Notes: a model not told the origin generated them from the sequence alone. A DNA stretch of 64,000 bases from Sporosarcina oncorhynchi (GCF_033304615.1 NZ_CP129118.1:430001-494000), one strand, 5' to 3'. Shown: positions 38,813-49,275, counted from the stretch's first letter. Translations and numbers: made by a program.

Positions 38813-39259
38813 ATGAACATTTATTTTATTTGCACTGGAAATACGTGTCGAAGTCCTATGGCTGAAGCGATTCTTCGCTCAAAGGCGATAGAAGGTGTCG
38901 TTGTCAGATCCGCTGGAGTGAGCACGGTTGACGGATTACCGATTTCTGAGAATGCGTTGACGCTTATTGAACAGTCGGACATGCCGTACACCCCAGTTTC
39001 AACAGCGGTCACGGAGGAAGGATTGGAATGGGCGGATCTTGTGTTGACGATGACGTCTTCGCATAAGATGCTGTTGCTACATTTATTCCCTTCTGTGGCT
39101 GAGAAGACGTTTACATTGAAGGAGTATGCGTTACCTGCTGTTGGCGGGGATGTGCAGGATCCGTATGGCGGCAATCTAACGACGTATGGAAAGACCTTCA
39201 ACGAATTGGAAAGCTTAATAGAGCGATTGAAGATGAAGCTAATGGAGGATGGAGTATGA
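38813..39259 (+). CDS. ywlE: Protein-arginine phosphatase YwlE
   Basis: A 148-residue low-molecular-weight phosphatase. [14 protein letters not shown] is the catalytic P-loop; the Thr after the Asn is the residue that suits arginine phosphate in YwlE. The general acid lies in QDPYGG. It reverses protein-arginine phosphorylation by McsB and so controls stress and heat-shock regulation. AGGTGATA precedes the ATG. It overlaps the chemotaxis gene by ATGA. Confidence 0.93.
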   Translation: MNIYFICTGNTCRSPMAEAILRSKAIEGVVVRSAGVSTVDGLPISENALTLIEQSDMPYTPVSTAVTEEGLEWADLVLTMTSSHKMLLLHLFPSVAEKTFTLKEYALPAVGGDVQDPYGGNLTTYGKTFNELESLIERLKMKLMEDGV

Positions 39260-40539
39260 GCAAGAAGAAATTCGGATTACGCATGAAACTCGTTTTGTTT
39301 GTCACGATATTAGCGGTCGTCACGTATTCGACGAGCGCGTTTTTCATTAATTACATAGGTCCTGAATTTTTCCCGAATGTGAAGCCTTTCATATTTGAAA
39401 TTCTGACATACGCGATGGGGATTATGTGGTCAGCGATTTTGGCGGCTATGTTCAGCACGATATTGACGAAGCCGTTACAACAACTGGAGCTTGCGGCAAT
39501 TGAAGTGGCAGACGGTAAAATCGGTACGGAAATTGTTTTGCCAAAGTCATCGGACGAAATCCGTTCAGTTGCGGAAGCATTCCAGAAACTCGTTGTCAAT
39601 TTGCGGACTATCGTTCAGGAAATCGAGACGAACTTTGAAAAGACGGCTGTCACTGTCGATCAGCTTTCTGTTGAGACAAGCTCTGCTGCTTCACAGGCGG
39701 AATCGGTTGCGACGACGATCATGGAAATCTCTTCAGGTGCAGAAGCTTCTGCGATGGCAATCCAGGAAACAGCCGAAGCGATTGAAGACGTCCGGATGCT
39801 TGCTGCTGAAGTGAGTACGCATGCAGAAGATTCTTCCGTCCAATCGAAGGAGATGCTCGACGAACTGGGGCGAATGACCGATGTATTCCGTTCGCTTGTC
39901 GAAGGAATCCGGGACATGTCCAATCAAAGCGAGCAGTCACTTGGCACAATCCGCACGCTTAACCAAAATGCGCAGAAAATCGGCAACATCGTTCAGCTCG
40001 TCGGCAATATCGCGGGGCAGACAAACTTGCTGGCGCTGAACGCATCGATCGAAGCGGCGCGCGCAGGCGAACACGGTAAAGGTTTCGCCGTGGTAGCGGA
40101 AGAAGTACGTGTGCTTGCGGATGAAAGTGCAAAAGCGGTCCACAGCATCGATGAACTTGTGAAAATGATCCAGTCTGATGTATCGAAAGTTGTAAAAGAA
40201 ATTGAAGAACAGGTGGAAACGGCGTCCATGGAAGCGGACCGGGCTGATGCGACGAGTACAAACGTTCAGTCGATGTCCGAAAAAGTGAATGGTATGGCGG
40301 ATTCTGTCGTGAAGATTTCACAACTTGTGGAGAACCAGCTTGCGAATATTGAAACGACAGCAAGACAGTCACAAGAAGTGGCGGCGATTGCAGAAGAGAC
40401 GTCTGCCGGTGCGGAAGAAGTGCGCGCGGCAACGGAAGAACAAGTACGTTCAATCGAACAGACGGATGCGATGGCGAGTCAGTTAAAGCACCAGTCGGAA
40501 GATCTATACAAAGTGATCAGCCAGTTTGACCGTTCGTAA
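39256..40539 (+). CDS. Methyl-accepting chemotaxis protein (no large sensor domain)
   Basis: A 427-residue transducer. Two membrane segments (residues about 10-30 and 45-67) are separated by only a short loop, so there is no classical extracellular ligand domain; it may sense the membrane or an internal signal. A HAMP linker follows ([17 protein letters not shown]), and the signalling domain contains the highly conserved tip ([20 protein letters not shown]). This gene is extra in the B. subtilis ywlE-rpiB order. Its overlap with ywlE suggests co-translation with the arginine phosphatase. Confidence 0.92.
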   Translation: MSKKKFGLRMKLVLFVTILAVVTYSTSAFFINYIGPEFFPNVKPFIFEILTYAMGIMWSAILAAMFSTILTKPLQQLELAAIEVADGKIGTEIVLPKSSDEIRSVAEAFQKLVVNLRTIVQEIETNFEKTAVTVDQLSVETSSAASQAESVATTIMEISSGAEASAMAIQETAEAIEDVRMLAAEVSTHAEDSSVQSKEMLDELGRMTDVFRSLVEGIRDMSNQSEQSLGTIRTLNQNAQKIGNIVQLVGNIAGQTNLLALNASIEAARAGEHGKGFAVVAEEVRVLADESAKAVHSIDELVKMIQSDVSKVVKEIEEQVETASMEADRADATSTNVQSMSEKVNGMADSVVKISQLVENQLANIETTARQSQEVAAIAEETSAGAEEVRAATEEQVRSIEQTDAMASQLKHQSEDLYKVISQFDRS

Positions 40540-40629
40540 TCATGAACTAAAATAGACATTTATCCACGGAATAATGTGAAGGATGCTGAGATATAAATTG
40601 GCGCCTGACCGCATTCCGTGGAATCATTT

Positions 40630-40667
40630 CACAGCCCGAAATAGGAAAGCCGGGACTGTGTTTTTTT
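40630..40667 (+). terminator. Terminator after the chemotaxis gene
   Basis: CACAGCCCG (40630-40638) pairs with CGGGACTGTG (40651-40660) with one bulged A, followed by seven T. A separate 10-bp inverted repeat (TCCACGGAAT at 40563, ATTCCGTGGA at 40613) lies just upstream. Confidence 0.88.
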
Positions 40668-40719
40668 GTGGAACAATGGTAGAATTAGTTGTGAGTAAAT
40701 TAAGAAAAGAGGTGCAGCA

Positions 40720-41166
40720 ATGAAAATCGCAATCTCTTCTGACCATGGTGGTAACAATTTACGCCATGAAATCATGAATCTATTGGCAGAATTAGGATTG
40801 GACTATACAGATTTCGGTCCGGACTCCAACGAATCCGTCGATTATCCCGACTATGCGCTCCCTGTTTCAAAGGGTGTTGCAAACGGTGAATTCGATAAAG
40901 GAATCCTCATCTGCGGGACAGGTATTGGCATGTCCATCGCTGCGAACAAGGTAGATGGAATTCGCTGTGCGCTTGTGCACGATGTCTTCAGTGCGAAGGC
41001 GACAAGAGGGCATAACGACTCGAATATCCTTGCAATGGGAGAACGCGTCATCGGACCTGGTCTTGCACGGGAAATAGTGACAGCATGGCTGGATACTCCT
41101 TTTGAAGGAGGCCGCCACGAGCGCCGCATCGCCAAATTGACGGAGCTCGAAAACGGAGCGAGGTGA
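40720..41166 (+). CDS. rpiB: Ribose-5-phosphate isomerase B
   Basis: A 148-residue RpiB (YwlF) interconverting ribose-5-phosphate and ribulose-5-phosphate. The start ISSDHGGNNLRHEI, the catalytic Cys in ILICGTGIGMSIAANK and the block RGHNDSNILAMGERV are family hallmarks. AAGAGGTG precedes the ATG. It overlaps the next gene. Confidence 0.95.
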   Translation: MKIAISSDHGGNNLRHEIMNLLAELGLDYTDFGPDSNESVDYPDYALPVSKGVANGEFDKGILICGTGIGMSIAANKVDGIRCALVHDVFSAKATRGHNDSNILAMGERVIGPGLAREIVTAWLDTPFEGGRHERRIAKLTELENGAR

Positions 41167-41735
41167 ACTTGGCAATGGAAGTAGTGAATCTTTGGAAATT
41201 TGAAGTGGAACAATTGCTGGCGGAAATGGAAGATCAGACGACATTTGCACCTGGCAGTTTCTTCGTTGTCGGCTGTTCGACATCTGAAATTGCAGGCAAA
41301 CGGATCGGTACAGGTGGCGCACTAGAAGTAGCAGAAGCGCTTTTTGGACCGCTCAAGGCGTTTGCAAAAAAGAATGGCCTTTTCCTGGCGTTCCAAGGAT
41401 GCGAGCACATTAACCGTGCCTTGACAATTGAGCGGCAAGCGGCTGAGAAATTCGGTCTCGAATCCGTCTCCGTCATACCGGTTGTACACGCTGGCGGGTC
41501 GATGTCCGCATATGCCTTTGAACAGTTGGATGATGCAGTCGTCGTTGAAGCTGTCCGTGCCAATGCCGGAATCGACATCGGCCAGACGTTGATCGGTATG
41601 CATCTGAAGCAGGTCGCCGTACCACTTCGGACATCCATTAAACAGATAGGCGATGCCGTCGTCACTGTAGCCACAACGAGACCGAAGCTAATTGGTGGAG
41701 AACGTGCCGTTTATACACAACCGGTGGAAGATTGA
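41163..41735 (+). CDS. ywlG: TIGR01440/UPF0340-family protein (YwlG-like)
   Basis: A 190-residue protein of unknown function conserved beside rpiB and glyA in Bacilli. Visible blocks are FFVVGCSTSEIAGKRIGTGG, QGCEHINRALTIERQAA and HAGGSMSAYAFEQL. It starts at GTG 41163 overlapping the rpiB stop; ATG 41175 is an in-frame alternative. No catalytic motif that I recognise is present. Confidence 0.88.
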   Translation: MNLAMEVVNLWKFEVEQLLAEMEDQTTFAPGSFFVVGCSTSEIAGKRIGTGGALEVAEALFGPLKAFAKKNGLFLAFQGCEHINRALTIERQAAEKFGLESVSVIPVVHAGGSMSAYAFEQLDDAVVVEAVRANAGIDIGQTLIGMHLKQVAVPLRTSIKQIGDAVVTVATTRPKLIGGERAVYTQPVED

Positions 41736-41743
41736 GTTAAGTT

Positions 41744-41768
41744 GTAATGAAATGCAGGAATTCATTAC
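41744..41768. other. Inverted repeat before glyA
   Basis: GTAATGAA (41744-41751) and TTCATTAC (41761-41768) form a perfect 8-bp inverted repeat with a 9-base centre, 76 bases before glyA and just after ywlG. There is no T run, so it is not an obvious terminator. An operator or mRNA hairpin is possible. Confidence 0.4.
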
Positions 41769-41843
41769 CGTAAGGGTAGCTTGGAATCGGATTATATTTT
41801 GGTCCGGTTACGATAAAAAACAAGAAAAAGGGGAAATGAGAAC

Positions 41844-43097
41844 ATGGATTTGAGCAATGTGAAACGTGAAGATACAGCAGTATACGAAGCGATTATGGCA
41901 GAGAAGAATCGCCAGAATGCCAATATCGAATTGATTGCATCCGAAAACTTTGTGACGGAAGCAGTCATGGAAGCACAAGGATCATATTTGACAAATAAAT
42001 ATGCTGAAGGCTATCCAGGTAAGCGTTACTACGGCGGTTGCGAACACGTCGATGTCGTTGAAAACATTGCACGCGACCGGGTCAAAGAAATCTTTGGCGC
42101 AGCGTATGCAAACGTTCAAGCGCACTCCGGTGCACAAGCAAACATGGCAGTCTATTTCACAGTTCTTGAGCCAGGCGATACAGTTCTCGGTATGAATCTT
42201 TCTCACGGCGGACACTTGACGCACGGTAGCCCGGTGAACTTCTCGGGAGTTCTTTACAACTTTGTTGAGTACGGTGTAAGCAAAGAAGACGAATGCATCG
42301 ATTACGAAGATGTCCGTCAAAAAGCGCTTGAGCATAAGCCGAAGCTAATCGTTGCGGGAGCAAGTGCATATCCTCGCGCAATCGACTTCGCGAAGTTCCG
42401 TGAAATCGCGGATGAAGTCGGTGCATACTTGATGGTGGATATGGCTCATATTGCTGGACTTGTCGCTGTTGGCGAGCATCCAAATCCAGTTCCATACGCT
42501 CATTTTGTTACATCAACGACACATAAGACGTTGCGCGGTCCACGTGGCGGCCTCATTCTTGTCAACGAAGAATTCGCACCTGAATTCGGTCGTAAAATCG
42601 ACAAGTCGATCTTCCCAGGTATCCAGGGTGGTCCGTTGATGCACGTGATCGCGGCAAAAGCGGTTGCATTCGGCGAAGCATTGAAACCTGAATTTAAAAC
42701 GCATATCCAACAAGTGAAGAAGAACGCGAAAGCACTTGCAGAAAGTTTGATGGCAGAAGGTGTTGATATCGTTTCAGGCGGAACGGACAATCACTTGTTG
42801 CTCATCAACTTGAAGTCACTTGGCATCACAGGCAAAATCGCAGAACACGTCCTTGACGAAGTCGGCATCACAGTGAACAAAAACACAATTCCATTCGACA
42901 CGGAAAGCCCATTCGTCACTTCAGGCGTCCGTATCGGAACACCTGCCGTCACAACACGCGGCTTCAAAGAAGAAGAAATGAAGGAAATCGGTTCCATCAT
43001 CGCTGACCTTCTGAAAAACCACGAAGACGAAGCAACGAAAACAGAAGCAGCAGCACGTGTTAAAGCATTGACAGATAAGTTTCCTTTATATGCTTGA
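41844..43097 (+). CDS. glyA: Serine hydroxymethyltransferase
   Basis: A 417-residue PLP enzyme converting serine and tetrahydrofolate to glycine and methylene-tetrahydrofolate. The Schiff-base Lys is in [14 protein letters not shown] (around residue 226), and the N-terminal [20 protein letters not shown] and [15 protein letters not shown] are diagnostic. AAAAAGGGGA precedes the ATG. It is followed by a very strong terminator. Confidence 0.97.
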   Translation: MDLSNVKREDTAVYEAIMAEKNRQNANIELIASENFVTEAVMEAQGSYLTNKYAEGYPGKRYYGGCEHVDVVENIARDRVKEIFGAAYANVQAHSGAQANMAVYFTVLEPGDTVLGMNLSHGGHLTHGSPVNFSGVLYNFVEYGVSKEDECIDYEDVRQKALEHKPKLIVAGASAYPRAIDFAKFREIADEVGAYLMVDMAHIAGLVAVGEHPNPVPYAHFVTSTTHKTLRGPRGGLILVNEEFAPEFGRKIDKSIFPGIQGGPLMHVIAAKAVAFGEALKPEFKTHIQQVKKNAKALAESLMAEGVDIVSGGTDNHLLLINLKSLGITGKIAEHVLDEVGITVNKNTIPFDTESPFVTSGVRIGTPAVTTRGFKEEEMKEIGSIIADLLKNHEDEATKTEAAARVKALTDKFPLYA

Positions 43098-43109
43098 TTG
43101 ATGAGCTGC

Positions 43110-43146
43110 GCCCCCACACTCTTGGTGAGTGTGGGGGGCTTTTTTG
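43110..43146 (+). terminator. Terminator after glyA
   Basis: GCCCCCACACTC (43111-43122) and GAGTGTGGGGGGC (43128-43140) form a 12-bp stem with a 5-base loop, followed by TTTTTT. Confidence 0.95.
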
Positions 43147-43166
43147 GTTGGATTGAGTTTTGCTTC

Positions 43167-43313
43167 GCGCTCGTAAAAGTGTGCACCGCGCCCGTAACGG
43201 TCACCGCCGCGCTCGTAAAAGTGTGCACCGCGCCCGTAACGGTCACCGCCGCGCTCGTAAAAGTGAGTCACGCGCCCGTAACGGTCATCACCGCGCCCAT
43301 TAAAGTCGATCGC
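43167..43313 (+). repeat. 21-bp GCGCYCGTAA-family array (copy C3), short
   Basis: Seven cores start at 43167, 43188, 43209, 43230, 43251, 43272 and 43293, exactly 21 bp apart. Spacers alternate between AAGTGTGCACC and CGGTCACCGCC, with variants at the right end. It begins about 20 bases after the glyA terminator. Confidence 0.9.
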
Positions 43314-43362
43314 GTGCAAGAAAACCGCAACAATCTCACTAGCAAAAGTTCTCCCCAACAGT

Positions 43363-43401
43363 AAAACCTAGATAAATATGTCAAAAGCATTCTGCGCGAA
43401 C
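43363..43401 (+). repeat. Array-associated 38-bp element (copy E3)
   Basis: Begins AAAACCTAGAT, contains ATGTCAAAAGCATTC and ends GCGCGAAC (39 bases here, one extra A). CACCGCGAAATAAC follows after about 25 bases, matching the second block of other copies. The AT-rich stretch 43402-43679 shows no gene. Confidence 0.8.
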
Positions 43402-43679
43402 TTTTGAGCGTTCGAAAATAGTTGAACACCGCGAAATAACTTCTGTTGTTTAAAAGGTTTCCGGATTGACTAGGTATCCGATTTATTCGAACGCTAAACG
43501 CTAGTAAAGAAAAAAATTGTTGAATTGGCAAAGTAGTAAAATGGCGGTTATAACGATAGTAAAATCGAATTTTAAAAAGTAGTTTTATTGATTCTATTGG
43601 CCTCAACGCGATACAAAATTGAAATTTGGCGATTCGGCAAAAATACCGTTAACTGGTACAATGCGCTTGAGGTGATAAA

Positions 43680-44627
43680 ATGATCTATAAAAAACGGAGC
43701 AAGCCATTGATGTTGGTTGGTTTGGAGTCATTAATTATTAGACTCCCGAACAATCATTATTATTATCCTAAAGTTGAAGAAGACCTGAGAAAAAGGAGAG
43801 CTGGATTTGCGGGGGAACTGAATTTTGATAAGCATATAAATGAGTTTCGTCCATCTTATCCAATAGCGTTGCTACATGATGTATGTCTGCTTCAAAACGG
43901 CGTTTATTTTCAAATGGATTCTGTGATGATTTTGCCAGACCGTATTCTGATTTTTGAAGTTAAAAATTTAGCAGGTACTTTACGCGTCAAGACGAATCCT
44001 ACACAATTTATCCAGGAACATTATGAGGAGAGAAAAGTGATTAACAGTCCCATTACTGAACTTGACCGCAAGAAGATTTTCTTGGAACTGTGGTTAAAAG
44101 AGAGAGGATTTAACATACCAATTAAAGGTATTGTCGCATTGGCTTTCACAAATGAGTTGCATAACGAGAATCAAATGGATACCATTCTGGCATTTACCCA
44201 GGAAATCCCTATTATTCTTTACGATATGAAGGTAAGTGATGAATTAATTAATCGTATTGAAATGAAAAAGCTGGCAGTTGAGATGATTAACGCTCATCAA
44301 GAATACAATCCTTTACCATTATGCAGAACGATGAATATTCCCAGAGAAGAAATTTTATCAGGAGTGATTTGTCAAAACTGTAGTGAAGGAAAAATGCAGT
44401 GGCAAAAGAAAAGATGGAAATGTATTGTCTGTCAGAGTGTCTGTGCTAATAGTCATCACCAATTATTGTCCGATTGGTTTTGTCTGATTGACAACAAGAT
44501 TACAAATCGGGAATTTCGTTCATTTTCCATGATAGATGATCGGTCTGTAGCAAAACGAATGTTGAAGAAGTCTGGACTACTGATGACTGGGAAGGCGAAA
44601 ACCGCTTTTTATAGTAAGCACCGTTAG
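43680..44627 (+). CDS. NERD (nuclease-related) domain protein with zinc ribbon
   Basis: A 315-residue protein. RRAGFAGELNFDKHINEF, then ALLHDVCL and MDSVMILPDRILIFEVKNL, correspond to the nuclease-related domain, with the acidic residue and the ExK motif expected of a restriction-endonuclease-like core. A four-Cys ribbon (CQNCSEGKMQW, then CIVCQSVC) follows near residue 240. The gene is more AT-rich than its neighbours, starts at ATG 43680 with GAGGTGAT upstream, and is bracketed by two arrays with 38-bp elements. In B. subtilis glyA and upp are neighbours, so this block looks inserted. DNA cleavage or binding is plausible, not shown. Confidence 0.8.
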   Translation: MIYKKRSKPLMLVGLESLIIRLPNNHYYYPKVEEDLRKRRAGFAGELNFDKHINEFRPSYPIALLHDVCLLQNGVYFQMDSVMILPDRILIFEVKNLAGTLRVKTNPTQFIQEHYEERKVINSPITELDRKKIFLELWLKERGFNIPIKGIVALAFTNELHNENQMDTILAFTQEIPIILYDMKVSDELINRIEMKKLAVEMINAHQEYNPLPLCRTMNIPREEILSGVICQNCSEGKMQWQKKRWKCIVCQSVCANSHHQLLSDWFCLIDNKITNREFRSFSMIDDRSVAKRMLKKSGLLMTGKAKTAFYSKHR

Positions 44628-44668
44628 AAAGGGTGCTTGCTAACGACGTTTGATTGCCTCTTTATACA

Positions 44669-44706
44669 AAAACCAAGATTAATTTGTCAAAAGCATGCCG
44701 CGCGAC
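44669..44706 (+). repeat. Array-associated 38-bp element (copy E4)
   Basis: Begins AAAACCAAGAT, contains TTGTCAAAAGCATGC and ends GCGCGAC. About 30 bases later the first unit of the array starts, where other copies have the CCGCG second block. Confidence 0.85.
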
Positions 44707-44736
44707 TGAGTAATATTCGTTTTAGAAGTTATGACC

Positions 44737-45145
44737 GCGCCCATAAATCTATTATCCGCGATCGTATATTTACTTTCTGCTCCCATAATCGTCGTCGCCG
44801 CGCTCGTAAAAGTGATTCGTGCGCCCGTAACCATCGTCGCCGCGCTCGTAAAAGTGATTCGTGCGCCCGTAACCATCGTCGCCGCGCTCGTAAAAGTGAT
44901 TCGTGCGCCCGTAACCGTCGTCGCCGCGCTCGTAAAAGTGATTCGTGCGCCCGTAACCGTCGTCGTCGCGCTCGTAAAAGTGATTCGTGCGCCCGTAACC
45001 GTCGTCGTCGCGCTCGTAAAAGTGATTCGTGCGCCCGTAACCATCGTCGTCGCGCTCGTAAAAGTGATTCGTGCGCCCGTAACCATCGTCGTCGCGCTCG
45101 TAAAAGCGACATCCGCGCTCGTAAACGCTCCTCGTGCGCCCGTAT
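44737..45145 (+). repeat. 21-bp GCGCYCGTAA-family array (copy C4), 20 units
   Basis: Cores start at 44737 and recur every 21 bp to 45136, 20 units in all; the first three and the last are slightly degenerate. Spacers alternate between AAGTGATTCGT and CCATCGTCGCC or CCGTCGTCGTC, a 42-bp higher-order repeat. The frame stays open in several phases on both strands without ribosome sites. 45146-45334 holds the upp ribosome site and nothing else clear. Confidence 0.93.
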
Positions 45146-45334
45146 TCAATCACGGGTGCTCAAATAAGTATCTGTTTTGTCCGAAAACCATGCAACCCGC
45201 ACTAAAAAACCAACAAACAAATCCTCAAACAATTCATCATTCAACAACATCTGTCAATTTCCGCTCTGGATGGTGCGAGAACTGTCGTGCATCTGTTATA
45301 ATGGTCAAGACATTTTGAAAAGGAGCGATTAGCA

Positions 45335-45964
45335 ATGGCGAAAGTACATGTATTTGATCATCCGCTCATCCAGCATAAATTAACGTTTATCCGTGACGTA
45401 AACACGGGTACGAAGGAGTTCCGTGAGCTTGTCGATGAAGTAGCGACGCTGATGGCATACGAAATTACGCGCGATCTTCCATTACAGGAAGTGGATGTAG
45501 AGACACCTGTCTGTATGTCGAAATCGCAAGTGTTAGCAGGTAAGAAACTTGGGATCGTTCCGATTCTCAGAGCGGGTATCGGTATGGTCGATGGCATTTT
45601 GAAATTGATTCCGGCAGCGAAAGTTGGACACGTCGGTCTATTCCGGGATCCGGACACACTACAGCCACATGAGTATTTTGTGAAGCTGCCGTCTGACGTG
45701 GCGGAGCGTGAATTCATCCTTGTCGATCCGATGCTTGCAACAGGCGGTACGGCAGTCGAAGCTGTAAATTCACTGAAGAAACGCGGAGCGAAAAACATCC
45801 GTTTCATGTGTCTAATTGCAGCACCTGAAGGCGTGAAAGTATTCACAGAAGCGCATCCTGAAATCGATATCTACATCGCAGCGATGGATGAGCGATTAAA
45901 TGAAAAAGGATATATCGTACCGGGGTTAGGCGACGCGGGCGATCGTCTTTTTGGAACAAAATAA
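45335..45964 (+). CDS. upp: Uracil phosphoribosyltransferase
   Basis: A 209-residue enzyme converting uracil and PRPP to UMP. The PRPP loop [13 protein letters not shown] and the C-terminal [18 protein letters not shown] are diagnostic. AAAAGGAGCG precedes the ATG. It lies between glyA and mnaA as in B. subtilis, apart from the inserted block. Confidence 0.97.
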   Translation: MAKVHVFDHPLIQHKLTFIRDVNTGTKEFRELVDEVATLMAYEITRDLPLQEVDVETPVCMSKSQVLAGKKLGIVPILRAGIGMVDGILKLIPAAKVGHVGLFRDPDTLQPHEYFVKLPSDVAEREFILVDPMLATGGTAVEAVNSLKKRGAKNIRFMCLIAAPEGVKVFTEAHPEIDIYIAAMDERLNEKGYIVPGLGDAGDRLFGTK

Positions 45965-45998
45965 AAACGTGACATACTAATAGGAAGGCGTGAATGGA

Positions 45999-47123
45999 TT
46001 GAAACGAAAGTGGAAAGTAATGACGATTTTCGGTACAAGACCGGAAGCGATTAAAATGGCTCCGCTCGTACTTGAATTGCAGAAACATACAGAGGACATC
46101 GAATCGATTGTCACTGTGACTGCACAGCATCGTCAAATGCTGGACCAAGTTTTGCATGCATTCGATATTACACCCGATTATGATCTCAATATTATGAAAG
46201 ACCGTCAGACGTTGATCGACGTAGCAACACGTGGCCTTGAAGGACTCGACAAAATCATGAAAGACGCGCAGCCGGACATCGTGCTCGTCCATGGTGATAC
46301 GTCGACGACTTTCATCGGAAGTCTTGCTGCATTCTATAACCAGATTGCGGTCGGGCATGTGGAAGCGGGCCTTCGTACATGGGATAAGTTTTCCCCGTAT
46401 CCGGAAGAGATGAACCGACAGTTAACCGGCGTACTTGCAGACCTTCATTTTGCACCGACAGAGAAGTCTGCGCAGAACCTATTAAATGAAGCAAAACCAA
46501 AAGACCGCATTTATATTACAGGCAATACAGCAATAGATGCATTGCAGACGACAGTCCGCGACGACTATCACCATCAAGTTCTCGACGAAATTGGCGACGA
46601 CCGACTGATCTTGTTGACGGCGCACCGCAGAGAAAATCTCGGTGAACCGATGCGCAATATGTTCCGTGCTATCAACCGCATCCTTGAAAAGCACCCGGAT
46701 ACACAAGTCATCTATCCAGTGCATATGAATCCGGCGGTACGTGAAGTGGCGGATGAACTGCTTGGTAATAATAAACGCGTACATCTCATCGAGCCACTTG
46801 AAGTAGTCGATTTCCATAACTTTGCTGCACGCTCGCATATTATCCTCACCGATTCTGGTGGCATTCAGGAAGAAGCACCTTCACTCGGCAAGCCGGTTAT
46901 CGTGCTGCGGGATACGACGGAGCGTCCTGAAGGAATTGAAGCGGGTACGTTGAAACTGGCGGGGACTGATGAAGATATGATCTTCAATCTGACAGATGAA
47001 TTACTGTCAAATGAAGAAGAATATACGAAGATGTCCAAAGCATCCAATCCATATGGAGATGGAAAAGCTTCCGGCCGTATTGTCGAAGCACTTAAAGGAT
47101 ATCTTTCTTCACTGGAGTCATAA
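45999..47123 (+). CDS. mnaA: UDP-N-acetylglucosamine 2-epimerase (non-hydrolysing)
   Basis: About 374 residues, interconverting UDP-GlcNAc and UDP-ManNAc for wall teichoic acid linkage units. VMTIFGTRPEAIKMAPLVLE at the start, VHGDTSTTFIGSLAAFY, GHVEAGLRTWDKFSPYPEE and DSGGIQEEAPSLGKPVIVLR are family signatures. I prefer TTG 45999, which has AGGAAGGCG nine bases upstream and gives the family-like start MKRKWKVMT; GTG 45990 is in frame but overlaps the ribosome site. Confidence 0.93.
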   Translation: MKRKWKVMTIFGTRPEAIKMAPLVLELQKHTEDIESIVTVTAQHRQMLDQVLHAFDITPDYDLNIMKDRQTLIDVATRGLEGLDKIMKDAQPDIVLVHGDTSTTFIGSLAAFYNQIAVGHVEAGLRTWDKFSPYPEEMNRQLTGVLADLHFAPTEKSAQNLLNEAKPKDRIYITGNTAIDALQTTVRDDYHHQVLDEIGDDRLILLTAHRRENLGEPMRNMFRAINRILEKHPDTQVIYPVHMNPAVREVADELLGNNKRVHLIEPLEVVDFHNFAARSHIILTDSGGIQEEAPSLGKPVIVLRDTTERPEGIEAGTLKLAGTDEDMIFNLTDELLSNEEEYTKMSKASNPYGDGKASGRIVEALKGYLSSLES

Positions 47124-47234
47124 ATAAAGGCATAGGGATTTCCCCTATAGACCGCATGAATATTGCATTCGCGTCACAATTATGACGATAATTTGACAAA
47201 GGGACGAGTTTGTGAAGTTTTTCACGGGAATCAA

Positions 47235-47263
47235 TTGACATCAAAATGTCCCTATTGTATGCT
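47235..47263 (+). promoter_or_regulatory. atp operon promoter
   Basis: TTGACA (47235-47240), a 17-bp spacer and TATGCT (47258-47263) make a good vegetative promoter. Transcription would start near 47270, leaving a leader of about 300 bases before atpI. Confidence 0.7.
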
Positions 47264-47297
47264 AACAAAGGGTAAGAATGATAGGGGTTTCTTACAT

Positions 47298-47438
47298 ATG
47301 AAGATCGTCATGAGATTCACCATCGACGCAATTCTATCATCCTTACAATGGACGTCGTCAGAAGTTGCCACGCGTGTGCGTTCGATAACAACGCTTCCCG
47401 GTGGTCAGTGTATGCGACGATTCAACTTACAATTTTAG
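47298..47438 (+). CDS. Possible 46-aa leader peptide in the atp leader
   Basis: Within the predicted atp leader an ATG at 47298, with AGGGG 11 bases upstream, opens a 46-codon frame (MKIVMRFTIDAILSSLQWTS...) that stops at 47438, exactly where a hairpin begins (GTTCCG 47439-47444 with CGGAAC 47484-47489, then TTTTCG). The peptide resembles nothing I know. Stop codon and hairpin lying side by side is what a translation-coupled leader would look like, but it could be chance. Confidence 0.35.
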   Translation: MKIVMRFTIDAILSSLQWTSSEVATRVRSITTLPGGQCMRRFNLQF

Positions 47439-47494
47439 GTTCCGACCTTAATCGGAGTCTTGGACAAGCCTGACTTAGGGGAACGGAACTTTTC
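47439..47494 (+). other. Hairpin in the atp leader
   Basis: GTTCCG and CGGAAC (47439 and 47484) pair around internal AGTC/GACT and C-rich/G-rich segments and are followed by CTTTTC. It may act as a weak terminator or leader control structure ahead of atpI. The rest of 47124-47574 shows nothing else besides the promoter and the possible leader peptide. Confidence 0.4.
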
Positions 47495-47574
47495 GTTTAA
47501 CAAAGCTCATTGTCCTAACGCTTTCCACGGAACGAACAAACTGGATATAATACGAATCAGGAGATTAACCAAGT

Positions 47575-47946
47575 ATGGAGACATTGCAAGAAATCTTCAA
47601 TAAGCAGCGTAAAGCTCTCTTTTTTTTGGCCACATTATTCATTCTTGGATGGATTTTCACCGATTGGAAGACGATTTTTGCCGGTTTACTACTAGGTTCT
47701 TTTTTCGGATTGTATAATTTCTGGATTCTTGTCCGTAAAATGGGGAAGGTCGAACAGAAGTTTTCCGAAGGTAAGCACAGCTTATCGCTAGGAACAGCGT
47801 TGCGTTTCGCATCAGGTGTCGCTGCGGCAGCCATTGCGACTACGATGCCGGAGTATTTTGATTTGATCGGTACGGTTATCGGATTCGCGATACCCTACAT
47901 TCTCCTACTAGTGGAGAGGATCATCTACCACGCTAGACATCAATAA
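47575..47946 (+). CDS. atpI: ATP synthase protein I
   Basis: A 123-residue membrane protein with four predicted helices, first gene of the ATP synthase operon. It helps assembly of the c-ring or magnesium uptake in some species. Recognised by position and by its hydrophobic layout (FFLATLFILGWIFTDWKTIF; GLLLGSFFGLYNFWILVRKM). AGGAG lies upstream of the ATG. Sequence conservation in this family is low. Confidence 0.85.
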   Translation: METLQEIFNKQRKALFFLATLFILGWIFTDWKTIFAGLLLGSFFGLYNFWILVRKMGKVEQKFSEGKHSLSLGTALRFASGVAAAAIATTMPEYFDLIGTVIGFAIPYILLLVERIIYHARHQ

Positions 47947-47990
47947 AGCTTGTTTATGAATGTGGTACTATACGTAAAAATCCGACTTAG

Positions 47991-48746
<756 letters not shown>

Positions 48747-48800
48747 GCATATAATGCCCGGTTAATCGGGTAACAAAACAAAAAAATCAGGAATTATTAG

Positions 48801-49037
<237 letters not shown>

Positions 49038-49050
49038 TTCATATTCGCTC

Positions 49051-49160
49051 AGCGGGTGTCAAAACCCGCTACTTGTAATATGAAGCTTCCGATGGATGTC
49101 ATAGGTATCTGATGGACATCTTTCACATGGCGAAGTACGCAAGGTTTTGCCCTTCGCCAT
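49051..49160 (+). other. Two strong hairpins between atpE and atpF
   Basis: The 238-base gap inside the operon holds AGCGGGT/ACCCGCT (49051-49070) and ATGGCGAAG/CTTCGCCAT (49127-49160), the second extended by inner GCAA/TTGC. Neither has a proper T run. They may protect or process the mRNA so that subunit c is made in excess. Confidence 0.6.
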
Positions 49161-49275
49161 TTATTTATGTAGCAAATGATGTTTGAAAAGCACTATAAAC
49201 GTTGAAAATTAAGAATAATATCTTTCTATACAATAACGAAATTTGATATGAGCTCTTGAAGGGAGTGAAACAATC

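Noticed and set aside
44737..45145. CRISPR array
   Set aside because: The shared core is only 10 bp, spacers are 11 bp and alternate between two forms instead of being unique, and no cas genes are near.
47163..47297. Upstream extension of the 46-codon frame in the atp leader
   Set aside because: It starts before the predicted transcription start and has no ribosome site; only the part from 47298 is kept as a doubtful leader peptide.
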